From an uncultured Clostridia bacterium (GTDB taxonomy: Bacteria > Bacillota > Clostridia > Oscillospirales > Ruminococcaceae): a stretch of DNA of 64,000 nt. The stretch's first letter is position 1. Every line of letters starts with the position of its first letter. Made by a program: the position numbers and the translations under genes. The stretch lies in NCBI GenBank assembly GCA_947625915.1, contig CANQPX010000006.1:1-64000 (forward strand), written 5' to 3'. The notes under the pieces were generated by a model. The model was not told the DNA's origin. It searched no databases and saw only the letters and a program-made list of their open reading frames with translations. Below are positions 8,973-17,211 of this stretch, one piece after another.

Positions 8973-10892
8973 ATGTTCAACGGGAAAAAAATTATCGCCG
9001 TGTGCCTGCCTAAAGCCTATGAAAGAACTTCTTTCAGGTATATCACCGCTTTGAATAAAAGCGCGATAAAAAAAGGCTATTCGCTTTTCGTATATCAGAC
9101 CTGCACCGCTCTGTACGGCAACAGCCGCAACGATAACGGCGAAAATTACGTTTTTAAACTCATGGACTACGATATAATTGACGCCGTTATACTTTTCAGC
9201 GAACTGCTCAAAAGCAAGGACGTTGCCAACGATATCGCCAAGGAGGCTTTAAAGCATAATGTTCCCATAATTGCCGTGGAACGCCCCGTTGACGGCTGCA
9301 TATATGCACATTACGACTACGGCGACTGCTTTGAAAAGATCGTAAGACATATCATTGTAGACCACCAACTCACTAAAGTAAACTTCATCGCAGGCATCGA
9401 AGGCAACAGCTTTTCCGAAGAAAGACTGAACATATATAAAAAAGTCCTCGCCGAACAGGGCATACCCTATGACCCCGACCGCGTAGGATACGGCGATTTC
9501 TGGGATTACCCCACAAGAGGAGTTATGCAGAAGTTCCTGCGCCCCGGCAGCGAACTCCCCGAAGCAATAATTTGCAGCAACGATACAATGGCAATAACCG
9601 CTTGCAGCGTTATATCCGACAAAGGCTATTCCGTTCCCGATGACATCATAGTCTCGGGCTTCGACGGTATCGAGGACGAAGAATACCACACCCCGAGACT
9701 TACCACCTGCCGAAGCGGCTGCACAGAAATGTGCGAAAAGATCATGGACATCTTCGACGACGCTTTCAACGGCAGAGAAACTCCCGAAGAATTTGTCGTA
9801 AGCTTTGAAATGGTAAAATCTCAGTCCTGCGGCTGCGTTAAAAGGAAAGCAAACGATTCCACCGTTATGATGCGCGAACTGCACGACCGCCTTGACGGAT
9901 ATCAGCAGCGCGTCAGCGATATGAACGACATCATTTCCTATATAAGCAGCGTAAGAAAGCCCGAACTCATCTACGAGGGACTTGACGGAAAGGAAATGTT
10001 CAACGATTCGTTCTGCTGTCTGAATACAAATGCTCTTGATGTAAAAATGGTAAACGGTTCCGCAGACACGGACATAAATGTAGATGAACCCTTTACAGAT
10101 AAAATGCTGATGGTATACAGAGGACTTTTCCATTACCACTTTGACCCGAGCACCGAAGTTATCGAGTTCGACAGAAAGGATATCGTTCCGGAATTCACCA
10201 AATATATAGATATGGAAACACCTGTTATATTCTCATCGCTCCATTATCTTAACGTTCCGCTGGGATATCTTTGCATGAACATGAACATAAGCATAGTATT
10301 CTATGAATGTATACAGCAGCTTTCCGAGACTTTCGGCAACGGTTTCGGCAACGTCAGGATGTATACCGCCATGGAACGCATTTACATTTACGATCCCCTG
10401 ACGGATCTTTTCAACCGCCGCGGTTTTTATCAGCTTGTTCTGCCAAAATACGAAAAGGCTGTAAACGATCCCGATGATACCGACAGTATAATATCGATAG
10501 TTTCCGCAGATCTGGACGGACTCAAATACATAAATGACAACTTCGGTCATGCGGAGGGCGACAACGCTATAAAGACCGTTGCGGCGGCACTGAGTTATGC
10601 TGCGGTAAACGATGAGGTATGCGCGCGTTTCGGCGGCGATGAATTTGTTGTTGCGGGCGTTATAAATATGTCGGAGGAAGAATATTCCGAGCAGTTCAGG
10701 AACAGGTTCGACGAATATATCAACAGGTACAACGGTAGTTCAGGAAAGCCTTACAAAGTCGGTGCCAGTCTCGGCATAACCTGTCATTCTCCCAAAGGCG
10801 CGACTGTTGACGAACTGATAAAATTATCGGACGATCTAATGTATACGGACAAGGCATCAAGGCGGCTCGTACGCTGCAAGCCGAGAAACTGA
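8973..10892 (+). CDS. Cytosolic LacI-type sensor fused to a diguanylate cyclase
   Basis: A 639-residue protein. Residues 1 to about 280 look like the ligand-binding part of LacI-family repressors (type 1 periplasmic-binding fold, with the typical VPDDIIVSGFDG) but the helix-turn-helix is missing. A helical linker and a GAF-like middle region (about 290-465) follow, then a GGDEF domain with LTDLFNRRGF and an intact GGDEF at 554-558. No RxxD inhibitory site precedes it. There is no signal peptide or membrane segment, so it should sense a cytoplasmic ligand, probably sugar-like, and make cyclic di-GMP. ATG 8973 (MFNGKK) has GGGGGAAAGG upstream and is preferred over ATG 8955. Confidence 0.88.
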   Translation: MFNGKKIIAVCLPKAYERTSFRYITALNKSAIKKGYSLFVYQTCTALYGNSRNDNGENYVFKLMDYDIIDAVILFSELLKSKDVANDIAKEALKHNVPIIAVERPVDGCIYAHYDYGDCFEKIVRHIIVDHQLTKVNFIAGIEGNSFSEERLNIYKKVLAEQGIPYDPDRVGYGDFWDYPTRGVMQKFLRPGSELPEAIICSNDTMAITACSVISDKGYSVPDDIIVSGFDGIEDEEYHTPRLTTCRSGCTEMCEKIMDIFDDAFNGRETPEEFVVSFEMVKSQSCGCVKRKANDSTVMMRELHDRLDGYQQRVSDMNDIISYISSVRKPELIYEGLDGKEMFNDSFCCLNTNALDVKMVNGSADTDINVDEPFTDKMLMVYRGLFHYHFDPSTEVIEFDRKDIVPEFTKYIDMETPVIFSSLHYLNVPLGYLCMNMNISIVFYECIQQLSETFGNGFGNVRMYTAMERIYIYDPLTDLFNRRGFYQLVLPKYEKAVNDPDDTDSIISIVSADLDGLKYINDNFGHAEGDNAIKTVAAALSYAAVNDEVCARFGGDEFVVAGVINMSEEEYSEQFRNRFDEYINRYNGSSGKPYKVGASLGITCHSPKGATVDELIKLSDDLMYTDKASRRLVRCKPRN

Positions 10893-10900
10893 AAAGAGCA

Positions 10901-11194
10901 TTTGCAAAGATATAGTATAGTTCGTTGTCAAACAACTCACAGGGTTGTTTGACAAGGTAAAATTTGAAAAAATTTGTTAGTTCAAGGGGGAAGCCCTCTA
11001 TCGCAGGGCTTCCCCCTCTTGCTGTCTGCGACAGCAATTCACCCCCTGCGGAGCTCCTAAAGGCATTAGGAGTTCCGCCGTCTGCGGACGGCGGCGAGGG
11101 CTCCGCCCCTCGACCCCGCCAGCGCGGCTGCGCTGGACCAGCTTTTCAATTTTGCGCTGCGCGCAAAATTGTTAAAAACTTTTTCGACAAGCTG
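10901..11194 (+). repeat. Dispersed hairpin element, copy B
   Basis: This copy fills the 325-bp gap between the converging GGDEF and uvrC genes. Hairpin arms are TGTCAAACAAC/GTTGTTTGACA, GGGGGAAGCCCT/AGGGCTTCCCCC, TTGCTGTC/GACAGCAA, GCCGTC/GACGGC, CCAGCGC/GCGCTGG and CAATTTTGCGC/GCGCAAAATTG. It ends in CTTTTTCGACAAGCTG (11179-11194), the inverse of the left end of copy A with one mismatch. The left end is degraded. Confidence 0.85.
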
Positions 11195-11217
11195 AGCACT
11201 GCGGAAAATATTCCCTT

Positions 11218-13047
11218 TCAAAGTTCATTCTGTACATATTCCCAAACTTGTTCCGCAAGTTCCGCGTTTATGCCTGCGGCTTTTGCAATAGCTTCGGGAG
11301 ACGCTTTCTTGAACTCCTCCCTTGTCTTGAATGCTCCGAAAAGCTTCTGCGCTTTTTTCTCGCCTATCCCCTTTATTTTTGTAAGACCGCTCTCGTAACT
11401 TGTTTTGCCGTGCTTTTTCCGCTGGTAGGTTATGGAAAATCTATGCACCTCGTCTTGTATCCTTGTAACAAGCATAAATGCCGACTTTGTACCCGAAATA
11501 GCTATTTCGGAACCAGATGTGGCGATCGCACGCGTGCGGTGATTTCCGTCCTTTACCATGCCGAAAAGCGGAACATCTATCCCCATTTCCCGCAGGATAG
11601 GCGCAACGGCGTTCACCTGACCTTTTCCGCCGTCAAGAAGTATAAGATCCGGCAAACGTGTAAAACCTTCATCTGTCTCATGATCGTCCTTGTAATGTCT
11701 GAAACGGCGTTCAAGGACTTCCCTCATACTTGCATAGTCGTTCTGTATTTTTGTCTCTTTTATGGAAAAACGTTTATATGCTTTTTTCAGCGGTCTGCCG
11801 TTCTCGAAAACTACCATTCCCGCGACCATTGAGGAACTTCCCAGATTGGAAATATCGTACGCTTCGATGTAATACGGCGGTTCGGGAAGTCCAAGAAGTT
11901 TTCCCAGTGCTTCGAGCGCGGCGATCTCTTTTCCCGTTCTGCCGACTTTTATGGCAAGGCTGTCCTCGGCGTTGGCTTTTGCCATCATCAGAAGCCGCAG
12001 ACCTTTTCCCCGCTTTTTGGAGGAAATATCCACTGCCCCGCCCTTTCTTTCTCTAAGGATCTTTTCGACCATATCAGTATCGGGAAGTTCCTCCTCGATA
12101 ATTATTTCGCGGGGAATTTTTTCACCGTCCGAATAGTATTGCAGAACAAAATCCTCAAGCATATTTTCCTCGTTATCGGGTGCGCCGAGGTCATATTCCG
12201 CGCGGTCGAACAGTCTGCCTTTGCGGTACATAAGTACCGCGATACAGGAATTTTCCCCGTTCTGCGCCATGGCAATGATATCGGTATCCCGCATATCCTC
12301 GTCAATGATCTTCTGATCGTCGGCAGCGCGTTTTATGGCGGATATCCTGTCTCTTAACCTTGCGGCAAGTTCAAAATCCAGTTCTTCGGCAGCGGCATTC
12401 ATCTGTTCGGTAAGTATCTCCACCGAAGCTTCGGAACCGTTGCGGATATAATTTTCGGCTTGTGAAATGATGTTCCTGTATTCGTCGGCGTTTATGCAGC
12501 CTGTGCAAACGCCCATGCAGCGTTTTATGTGAAAATTAAGGCAAGGACGGTATTTGCCGATATCGGCGGGGAATTTTCTCCTGCAAGTAGGAAGGGAGAA
12601 CACTTTATTGACTTCCTCAACGGTTTGTTTAGTGACAAATGTACTTGTATACGGACCGAGGAATGTACCGCTGCCGTTTTTCTGCATTTCGGCAGTTATG
12701 CGGGGAAATTCCTCATCGGAAATTTTAATGAAGCTGTAACCCTTGTCATCTTTCAGAAGGATATTATATTTGGGCATATGCTGTTTTATCATCGAACATT
12801 CGAGCACAAGGGCTTCATACTCGCTGTCGGTTACGATAAAATCATAGTCGTAGACATGGGAGACCATTTTTGCGACTTTGGGCGTATGGTCGGGATTTTC
12901 GCGGAAATAGCTTGTAACGCGGTTACGGAGGTTTTTAGCTTTTCCGATGTAAATTATCTCGTTATTTTTATCCCGCATACGGTAAACGCCGGGAGAAAGA
13001 GTAAGTTTTGAAGTTTTCTCGCGGAGATAAGGGAGTCTTTCGTTCAT
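11218..13047 (-). CDS. uvrC: Excinuclease ABC subunit C
   Basis: UvrC makes both incisions in nucleotide excision repair together with UvrA and UvrB. The 609-residue length is standard. The N-terminal GIY-YIG nuclease domain (LSPGVYRMRDKNNEIIYIGKA, about 17-37, then NRVTSYF) is followed by the Cys-containing segment, a UVR motif at about 205-240, the RNase H-like second nuclease domain (about 380-530, YDISNLGSSSMVAGMVVF and DLILLDGGKGQ) and a C-terminal helix-hairpin-helix (LTKIKGIGEKKAQKLF). It has its own promoter and starts at ATG 13047 with AGGA upstream. It converges with the GGDEF gene across repeat copy B. Confidence 0.97.
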   Translation of the reverse strand: MNERLPYLREKTSKLTLSPGVYRMRDKNNEIIYIGKAKNLRNRVTSYFRENPDHTPKVAKMVSHVYDYDFIVTDSEYEALVLECSMIKQHMPKYNILLKDDKGYSFIKISDEEFPRITAEMQKNGSGTFLGPYTSTFVTKQTVEEVNKVFSLPTCRRKFPADIGKYRPCLNFHIKRCMGVCTGCINADEYRNIISQAENYIRNGSEASVEILTEQMNAAAEELDFELAARLRDRISAIKRAADDQKIIDEDMRDTDIIAMAQNGENSCIAVLMYRKGRLFDRAEYDLGAPDNEENMLEDFVLQYYSDGEKIPREIIIEEELPDTDMVEKILRERKGGAVDISSKKRGKGLRLLMMAKANAEDSLAIKVGRTGKEIAALEALGKLLGLPEPPYYIEAYDISNLGSSSMVAGMVVFENGRPLKKAYKRFSIKETKIQNDYASMREVLERRFRHYKDDHETDEGFTRLPDLILLDGGKGQVNAVAPILREMGIDVPLFGMVKDGNHRTRAIATSGSEIAISGTKSAFMLVTRIQDEVHRFSITYQRKKHGKTSYESGLTKIKGIGEKKAQKLFGAFKTREEFKKASPEAIAKAAGINAELAEQVWEYVQNEL

Positions 13048-13077
13048 AAAGCGGATCCTTTCGTGATTTATAATTGT

Positions 13078-13106
13078 ATTATATCACACTTTTTCCCGTA
13101 ATTCAA
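13078..13106 (-). promoter_or_regulatory. uvrC promoter
   Basis: Minus strand TTGAAT (13101-13106), 17 bases, TATAAT (13078-13083) preceded by TGTGA. Confidence 0.8.
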
Positions 13107-13159
13107 GAAAAGCTCGCCAAATCACAATTTAAAATATGTTAAAAATTTCGTAAAAATCA

Positions 13160-13188
13160 TTGACAAAATAAAAAAAATGTGATAAAAT
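13160..13188 (+). promoter_or_regulatory. Promoter of the repeat-bearing membrane protein
   Basis: TTGACA (13160-13165), 17 bases, TAAAAT (13183-13188), divergent from the uvrC promoter. Confidence 0.8.
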
Positions 13189-13242
13189 GTAAATCAATTG
13201 CTGTAATGTTAAACGGTAATTGCGAAAGGGGTCAATGTTTGA

Positions 13243-14688
13243 ATGAATAAAATAAGAATAGTCATATTAACAGCTGTTTTGGCAATAACAGGAGCAATAA
13301 TGACCGTGTCGGGAGTTTCCGATATCATAAAGATCAACGGCACTATGCCCGACTTCAATTTTGAAAGTATCGCAGATATAAAAAAAGGCGATATGACCGC
13401 AGGCTATATCGCAAATATATATGACTGCTATGCAGGCGAAACTACAACAAATACTACAATGGGCATAGAAACTTCTTCCTATACATCAAGAGAATATTTC
13501 ATCATGCCGCTGATAAACGATGAGGATTGGGAAAATGAAATGTTCGTCTCCGTGTCGGTATCAAAAGAAGCAGACCGTGAACTTATGTATGATATATGCG
13601 ACGCTACATATGAATATCTGGACGGGAACGAAGATGTTGAATTCCCCGAAATGGCTTTTATAGCAAAGGCTCAGCCGCTGGATCCCGAACTTCTCGGATA
13701 TATGCTGGACTGGTTCGATGAAGCGGAATATTTCGAGGGCGGACGTGATGAGGCAAAAACGCATATCGTTATGTATGATCTTGTGCTTTTTGATACGAAC
13801 AGCGCATATATAAGCCTTGCGATAGGACTTATACTGATCGCGGCAGCCGCTGCGATAGTATTTTTCGTTCTGCATAATTCAAGGAAACAAAAGCAGAACG
13901 GCGATGTTCCCTATGCCGACCCTAACGGATATCCTCAAGATATCCCCGCATACGGTGAAACACCTTCTGCGGCGGAAAATACCGCTCCCGCGCAAGAAAA
14001 CGGCTTCTCCGAAACAAATTATGCCCCGAGCGCAAACGGTTACATGAACATTTCACAGCCCGTACAGCCCGATGATTTCTTTGCAAAGCCCGCTAAAAAA
14101 TCTGCCCCAGAAACACAGGAAAAACCCAAAGAGCCCGAGCCTTCAAAGCCCGCAAATATCGACAGTTCAGGCGAAATAAACACCGACAGTCTCGATACGG
14201 ACAGGATCCTCCGCGAGCAGGAAGCCGCTTCCGCTGCCGCATACAGACCCGTAAACGCCGCCGAAGGAATTGATACGGGTTCTCTCGACACCGATAAGGC
14301 TCTTTATGAGCAGGAACAAGCTTCCGCAGCGGCTTACAAGCCCGTTGACGTGGGAGAAGGCATTGATACGGATTCCCTTAACGCGGAAAAAACGCTTTAC
14401 GAGCAGGAGCAGGCTTCTGCGGCTGCTTACAGACCCGTTCAGACAAGCGAAGAAATAGATACCGCTTCCCTCAACGCAGAAAAAGTTCTTTACGAACAGG
14501 AACAGGCTTCCGCAGCAGCTTATAAGCCCGTTCAGACAAGCGAGGAGATAGACACTTCCTCTCTGGATATGGGCGGACTCGGATATTTTGACGATAAAAG
14601 TCAGGAAACGGAAGATGAGGATATATTCGATTTCACAAACGATCTTGACTATGACGTTGCCGACGCGTCGGATATAAAGATAGAATAA
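13243..14688 (+). CDS. Membrane protein with a C-terminal 29-30-residue tandem repeat tail
   Basis: A 481-residue protein of unknown function. Residues about 5-25 form a signal anchor, about 25-190 an extracellular domain, and a second membrane segment (about 190-212) puts the C-terminus in the cytosol. The tail is Pro/Ala/Glu-rich and from about 305 carries four full and one partial copies of a repeat of the form EIDTxSLxxxKxLYEQEQASAAAYxPV. The AAAGGGG site lies 11 bases before the ATG, and a three-codon frame (ATG 13235) ends at a TGA overlapping this ATG. I do not recognise the family. It is a single-gene transcript, bounded by a hairpin downstream. Confidence 0.75.
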   Translation: MNKIRIVILTAVLAITGAIMTVSGVSDIIKINGTMPDFNFESIADIKKGDMTAGYIANIYDCYAGETTTNTTMGIETSSYTSREYFIMPLINDEDWENEMFVSVSVSKEADRELMYDICDATYEYLDGNEDVEFPEMAFIAKAQPLDPELLGYMLDWFDEAEYFEGGRDEAKTHIVMYDLVLFDTNSAYISLAIGLILIAAAAAIVFFVLHNSRKQKQNGDVPYADPNGYPQDIPAYGETPSAAENTAPAQENGFSETNYAPSANGYMNISQPVQPDDFFAKPAKKSAPETQEKPKEPEPSKPANIDSSGEINTDSLDTDRILREQEAASAAAYRPVNAAEGIDTGSLDTDKALYEQEQASAAAYKPVDVGEGIDTDSLNAEKTLYEQEQASAAAYRPVQTSEEIDTASLNAEKVLYEQEQASAAAYKPVQTSEEIDTSSLDMGGLGYFDDKSQETEDEDIFDFTNDLDYDVADASDIKIE

Positions 14689-14694
14689 CTCGCC

Positions 14695-14718
14695 TTTGCG
14701 CGCCGTAAGGCGCGCAAA
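14695..14718 (+). terminator. Hairpin with GNRA loop after the repeat-tail gene
   Basis: TTTGCGCGCC pairs perfectly with GGCGCGCAAA around a GTAA loop. The T tail is weak (CATTTTG), so termination may be partial. Confidence 0.6.
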
Positions 14719-14775
14719 CATTTTGCCGAAATAATGACGGGAGTGAAAATTTACAGAATAAATCTGAAATATGTG

Positions 14776-14804
14776 TTTACAAATCGGAAAATATGGTGTA
14801 TAAT
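14776..14804 (+). promoter_or_regulatory. rsmD-coaD promoter
   Basis: TTTACA (14776-14781), 17 bases, TATAAT (14799-14804). Confidence 0.75.
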
Positions 14805-14835
14805 ATAAAGGTATTTTTATTGAGGAATGGTAATT

Positions 14836-15384
14836 ATGCGCGTTATAACAGGATCAGCAAGAGGCAGACGGCTCAGGACACCCGACGGAAAAGATATAAG
14901 ACCTACCACGGATAAAGTGAAAGAAGCTGTCTTTTCCATTATCCAGTTCGATATAGAAGGCGCAGCCGTGCTCGACTTGTTTTCAGGCTCGGGGCAGCTC
15001 GGCATAGAAGCACTTTCAAGAGGTGCAAAAAACTGCGTTTTTGTCGACGCGAGCCGAAATTCCGCCGATATAACAAAAGATAACATAGCTTCGGCAGGAT
15101 TTAAGGACAGTTCCGATGTCATCGTCTCGGACAGCATAAATTACCTCAGAATGTGCAGGAAAGAATTTGATATAGCATTTCTCGACCCGCCTTACGGAAA
15201 GGATCTTATCTTGCAGGCTCTGCCTTTGCTGGCAGACCATATGTCACAAAGAGGCATCGCAGTGTGCGAACACGAAAAAGATCTCGTTCTGCCCGACGAC
15301 TGCGGCAAACTGCATAATTTCCGCACATACAGATACGGAAAGACCGGTATCACGGTCTTTAAAGCAAATTTACAGGAACAATAA
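14836..15384 (+). CDS. rsmD: 16S rRNA (guanine(966)-N2)-methyltransferase
   Basis: RsmD methylates G966 of 16S rRNA (E. coli numbering) with S-adenosylmethionine. The protein, 182 residues from ATG 14836, starts MRVITGSARGRRL, the family's usual opening, with the SAM-binding LDLFSGSGQLGIEALSRGA and the catalytic DPPYG. ATG 14827 is rejected because GAGGA directly abuts it; the same GAGGA lies 9 bases before 14836. It is followed by coaD after about 50 bases, a common pairing in Firmicutes. Confidence 0.95.
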   Translation: MRVITGSARGRRLRTPDGKDIRPTTDKVKEAVFSIIQFDIEGAAVLDLFSGSGQLGIEALSRGAKNCVFVDASRNSADITKDNIASAGFKDSSDVIVSDSINYLRMCRKEFDIAFLDPPYGKDLILQALPLLADHMSQRGIAVCEHEKDLVLPDDCGKLHNFRTYRYGKTGITVFKANLQEQ

Positions 15385-15389
15385 CTTTC

Positions 15390-15435
15390 AGGGAGGTAAA
15401 AAGTATCCCGCCGTTCTTCGGGATACGACTGCATA
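15390..15435 (+). promoter_or_regulatory. coaD ribosome binding site with intervening hairpin
   Basis: AGGGAGG is followed by 6 bases, then GTATCCCG and CGGGATAC forming an 8-bp stem with an 8-base loop, then 9 bases to the ATG. Folding shortens the effective spacing from 39 to about 15 bases. Confidence 0.6.
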
Positions 15436-15930
15436 ATGAATAAAAGGATCGCTGTATGCCCGGGCAGTTTTGACCCGGTAACGTTCGGACACAGAGATAT
15501 TATCCAGAGAGCTTCCGCGCTCTTTGACAAGGTGATAGTTCTCGTTTCGGTAAACGCTTTGAAAAACCCCATCTTCACTGCGGTGGAAAGGGTCATGCTG
15601 ATAGAAAAAATAACAGCCGATCTCGATAATGTCGTTATAGACATATGGGACGGACTTCTTGCAGATTACGTGAAACAGGTAGGCGCCTGTGCAATAATAA
15701 AAGGTCTGCGTGCCGTTACGGACTTTGAGTATGAGTTCCAGCAGGCTCTCGCAAATAAGATACTCTATGACGGCGCGGAAACGGTCTTTCTGACCACAAG
15801 TTCGGAAAATATGTACCTTTCTTCAAGCGTTGTAAAGCAGATAGCTTCATTCGGCGGAGATATAAGCCACTTTGTCCCCGAATGTATACTTGAAGATATA
15901 AGATCAAGACTTATGAAAAAAACCATGTAG
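15436..15930 (+). CDS. coaD: Phosphopantetheine adenylyltransferase
   Basis: CoaD transfers AMP from ATP to 4'-phosphopantetheine, the penultimate step of coenzyme A synthesis. The 164-residue protein has the nucleotidyltransferase signature CPGSFDPVTFGHRDII (TxGH, residues 8-23) and the conserved KGLRAVTDFEYEFQ segment. The start is fixed by family alignment at ATG 15436. The only Shine-Dalgarno, AGGGAGG, lies 39 bases upstream and is separated from the ATG by a perfect 8-bp hairpin (GTATCCCG/CGGGATAC). No alternative in-frame start lies closer to it. This suggests a structure-bridged ribosome binding site. Confidence 0.96.
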   Translation: MNKRIAVCPGSFDPVTFGHRDIIQRASALFDKVIVLVSVNALKNPIFTAVERVMLIEKITADLDNVVIDIWDGLLADYVKQVGACAIIKGLRAVTDFEYEFQQALANKILYDGAETVFLTTSSENMYLSSSVVKQIASFGGDISHFVPECILEDIRSRLMKKTM

Positions 15931-15962
15931 TTTCCATGTTCATAAAGAAAGGATAGGTAAAT

Positions 15963-16454
15963 ATGATAATCGACGATATTCTTGATATGATGGACGAACT
16001 CCTCGATAACGCGGCATCTGTACCGTTTTCGGTAAAAAAATCAATAATAGACTGCGACCAGATGAGAGATTATATCAACGAGATCCGTCTTAATCTTCCC
16101 CAAGAGATAAAACAGGCAAAAATGATCGTCCGCGATCGTCAGTCCATCATCACCGATGCCAACAAAGAAGCCGATACCATAATCCGCCGCGCCGAGGACA
16201 GAGCAAAAGTCATCGTTTCAAACGATGAAATAACAAAAGCCGCAAAAGCGCGTTCCGCAGAAATAATCGGTCAGGCGCAGGCTAAAGCAAAAGAACTCCG
16301 AAATGCCGCAAACAAATATATTGACGATATCCTTGTAAAAACAGAAGAATCACTTCAAAGCAATCTTTCCGATGTGAGAAGGACAAGACAAGCAGTAAAA
16401 ACAGTTCCGGCACAAACTTCCGCAGCGCAGCCCGCACTGCCGAAGAACAAGTGA
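15963..16454 (+). CDS. Coiled-coil protein of the rsmD-coaD cluster
   Basis: A 163-residue, almost entirely helical protein with long charged heptad-like sequence between about 45 and 135 (repeats of the type EADTIIRRAEDRAKVIV and AKARSAEIIGQAQAKAKEL) and an Ala/Pro/Lys-rich tail. The look is that of a DivIVA-related or F-ATPase b-subunit-like stalk protein, and proteins of this kind often follow coaD in Clostridia. No catalytic motif is visible. AAGAAAGG lies upstream of the ATG. Its stop codon is only 6 bases before the predicted 5' end of rnpB, so both may share a transcript. Confidence 0.75.
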   Translation: MIIDDILDMMDELLDNAASVPFSVKKSIIDCDQMRDYINEIRLNLPQEIKQAKMIVRDRQSIITDANKEADTIIRRAEDRAKVIVSNDEITKAAKARSAEIIGQAQAKAKELRNAANKYIDDILVKTEESLQSNLSDVRRTRQAVKTVPAQTSAAQPALPKNK

Positions 16455-16460
16455 TCCCAA

Positions 16461-16802
16461 GCGAGCAAGCTATGCGGTCGAACGCCTTTGCGGCGTTAGG
16501 AAAGTCCGGGCATCACAGAGCAGGGTAGCTGCTAACGGCAGCCGAGGGCGACCTTAGGGAAAGTGCAACAGAAATATACCGCCGGGAAATTTTCCGGTAA
16601 GGATGGAAAGGCGAGGCAAGAGCTCACCGGAGCGCGGGAGACCGCGCTGCCATGTAAACCCTACCCGATGCAACGTCTGATTGGAACGGTACGTTATTGT
16701 CTGCTCGGCAGGCGTATCGTTATGACGGCTTGAGCGTTTCGGCGACGATCCGCCCAGATAGATCTCCGCACACGACAAAACCCGGCTTATCGGCTTGGTC
16801 GC
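16461..16802 (+). ncRNA. rnpB: RNase P RNA
   Basis: The catalytic RNA that trims the 5' ends of tRNA precursors. Conserved blocks are in order: GGAAAGTCCGGGC (near 16499), ACAGAAATATACCGCC (near 16566), GGTAAGGATGGAAAGGCGAG and AAGAGCTCACCGG, GTAAACCCTACCCG, and the closing AACCCGGCTTA. The ends pair as P1 (GCGAGCAAGC with GCTTGGTCGC, one mismatch), which sets the boundaries at about 342 bases. The pattern looks A-type. I see no convincing promoter immediately upstream. Confidence 0.95.
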
Positions 16803-16819
16803 AATATGGGAAAAGAAAA

Positions 16820-16846
16820 GACCTCCGTTCTGAACGAACGGAGGTC
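16820..16846 (+). terminator. rnpB terminator hairpin
   Basis: GACCTCCGTTC (16820-16830) pairs perfectly with GAACGGAGGTC (16836-16846). The T tail is poor because the left end of repeat copy C begins at its base. Confidence 0.7.
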
Positions 16847-17206
16847 AGTTTGTCGATAAAGAATAATATAGTTTGTTGTCAAACAACGGACTATTTTTTA
16901 GAAAAACAAATTGCTCTGTATTGCCAAACAGCTCACCGGGCTGTTTGGCAAGGATTGAATTACAATTAATCGTTAGTGCCAAGGGGAACGCTCTCTCTTG
17001 CAGAGCGTTCCCCTCTTGCCGCCCTTTGGGCGGCAATTCACCCCTTTGCAGAGGCGCCTTCGTATGGGGAATTTCGCGCTCTGCGGAGCGCGACGAGGGC
17101 TCCGCCCCTCGACCCCGCCAGCGCAGCTGCGCTGGACCAGCTTTTCGGACAAAGTTTTGTTTTTCGCCATTTAGTTTGTCCGCGCTTATTTTCAATTTGT
17201 CAAAAA
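16846..17206 (+). repeat. Dispersed hairpin element, copy C
   Basis: Begins with CAGTTTGTCGATAAAG at the foot of the rnpB terminator. Hairpins: TGCCAAACAGC/GCTGTTTGGCA (16922-16950), GGGGAACGCTCT/AGAGCGTTCCCC (16983-17013), TTGCCGCCC/GGGCGGCAA (17016-17036), CGCGCTC/GAGCGCG (17075-17092) and CCAGCGC/GCGCTGG (17118-17135). The right end (AATTTGTCAAAAAA) is degraded and stops just short of the EAL gene. Confidence 0.85.
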
Positions 17207-17211
17207 ATATA

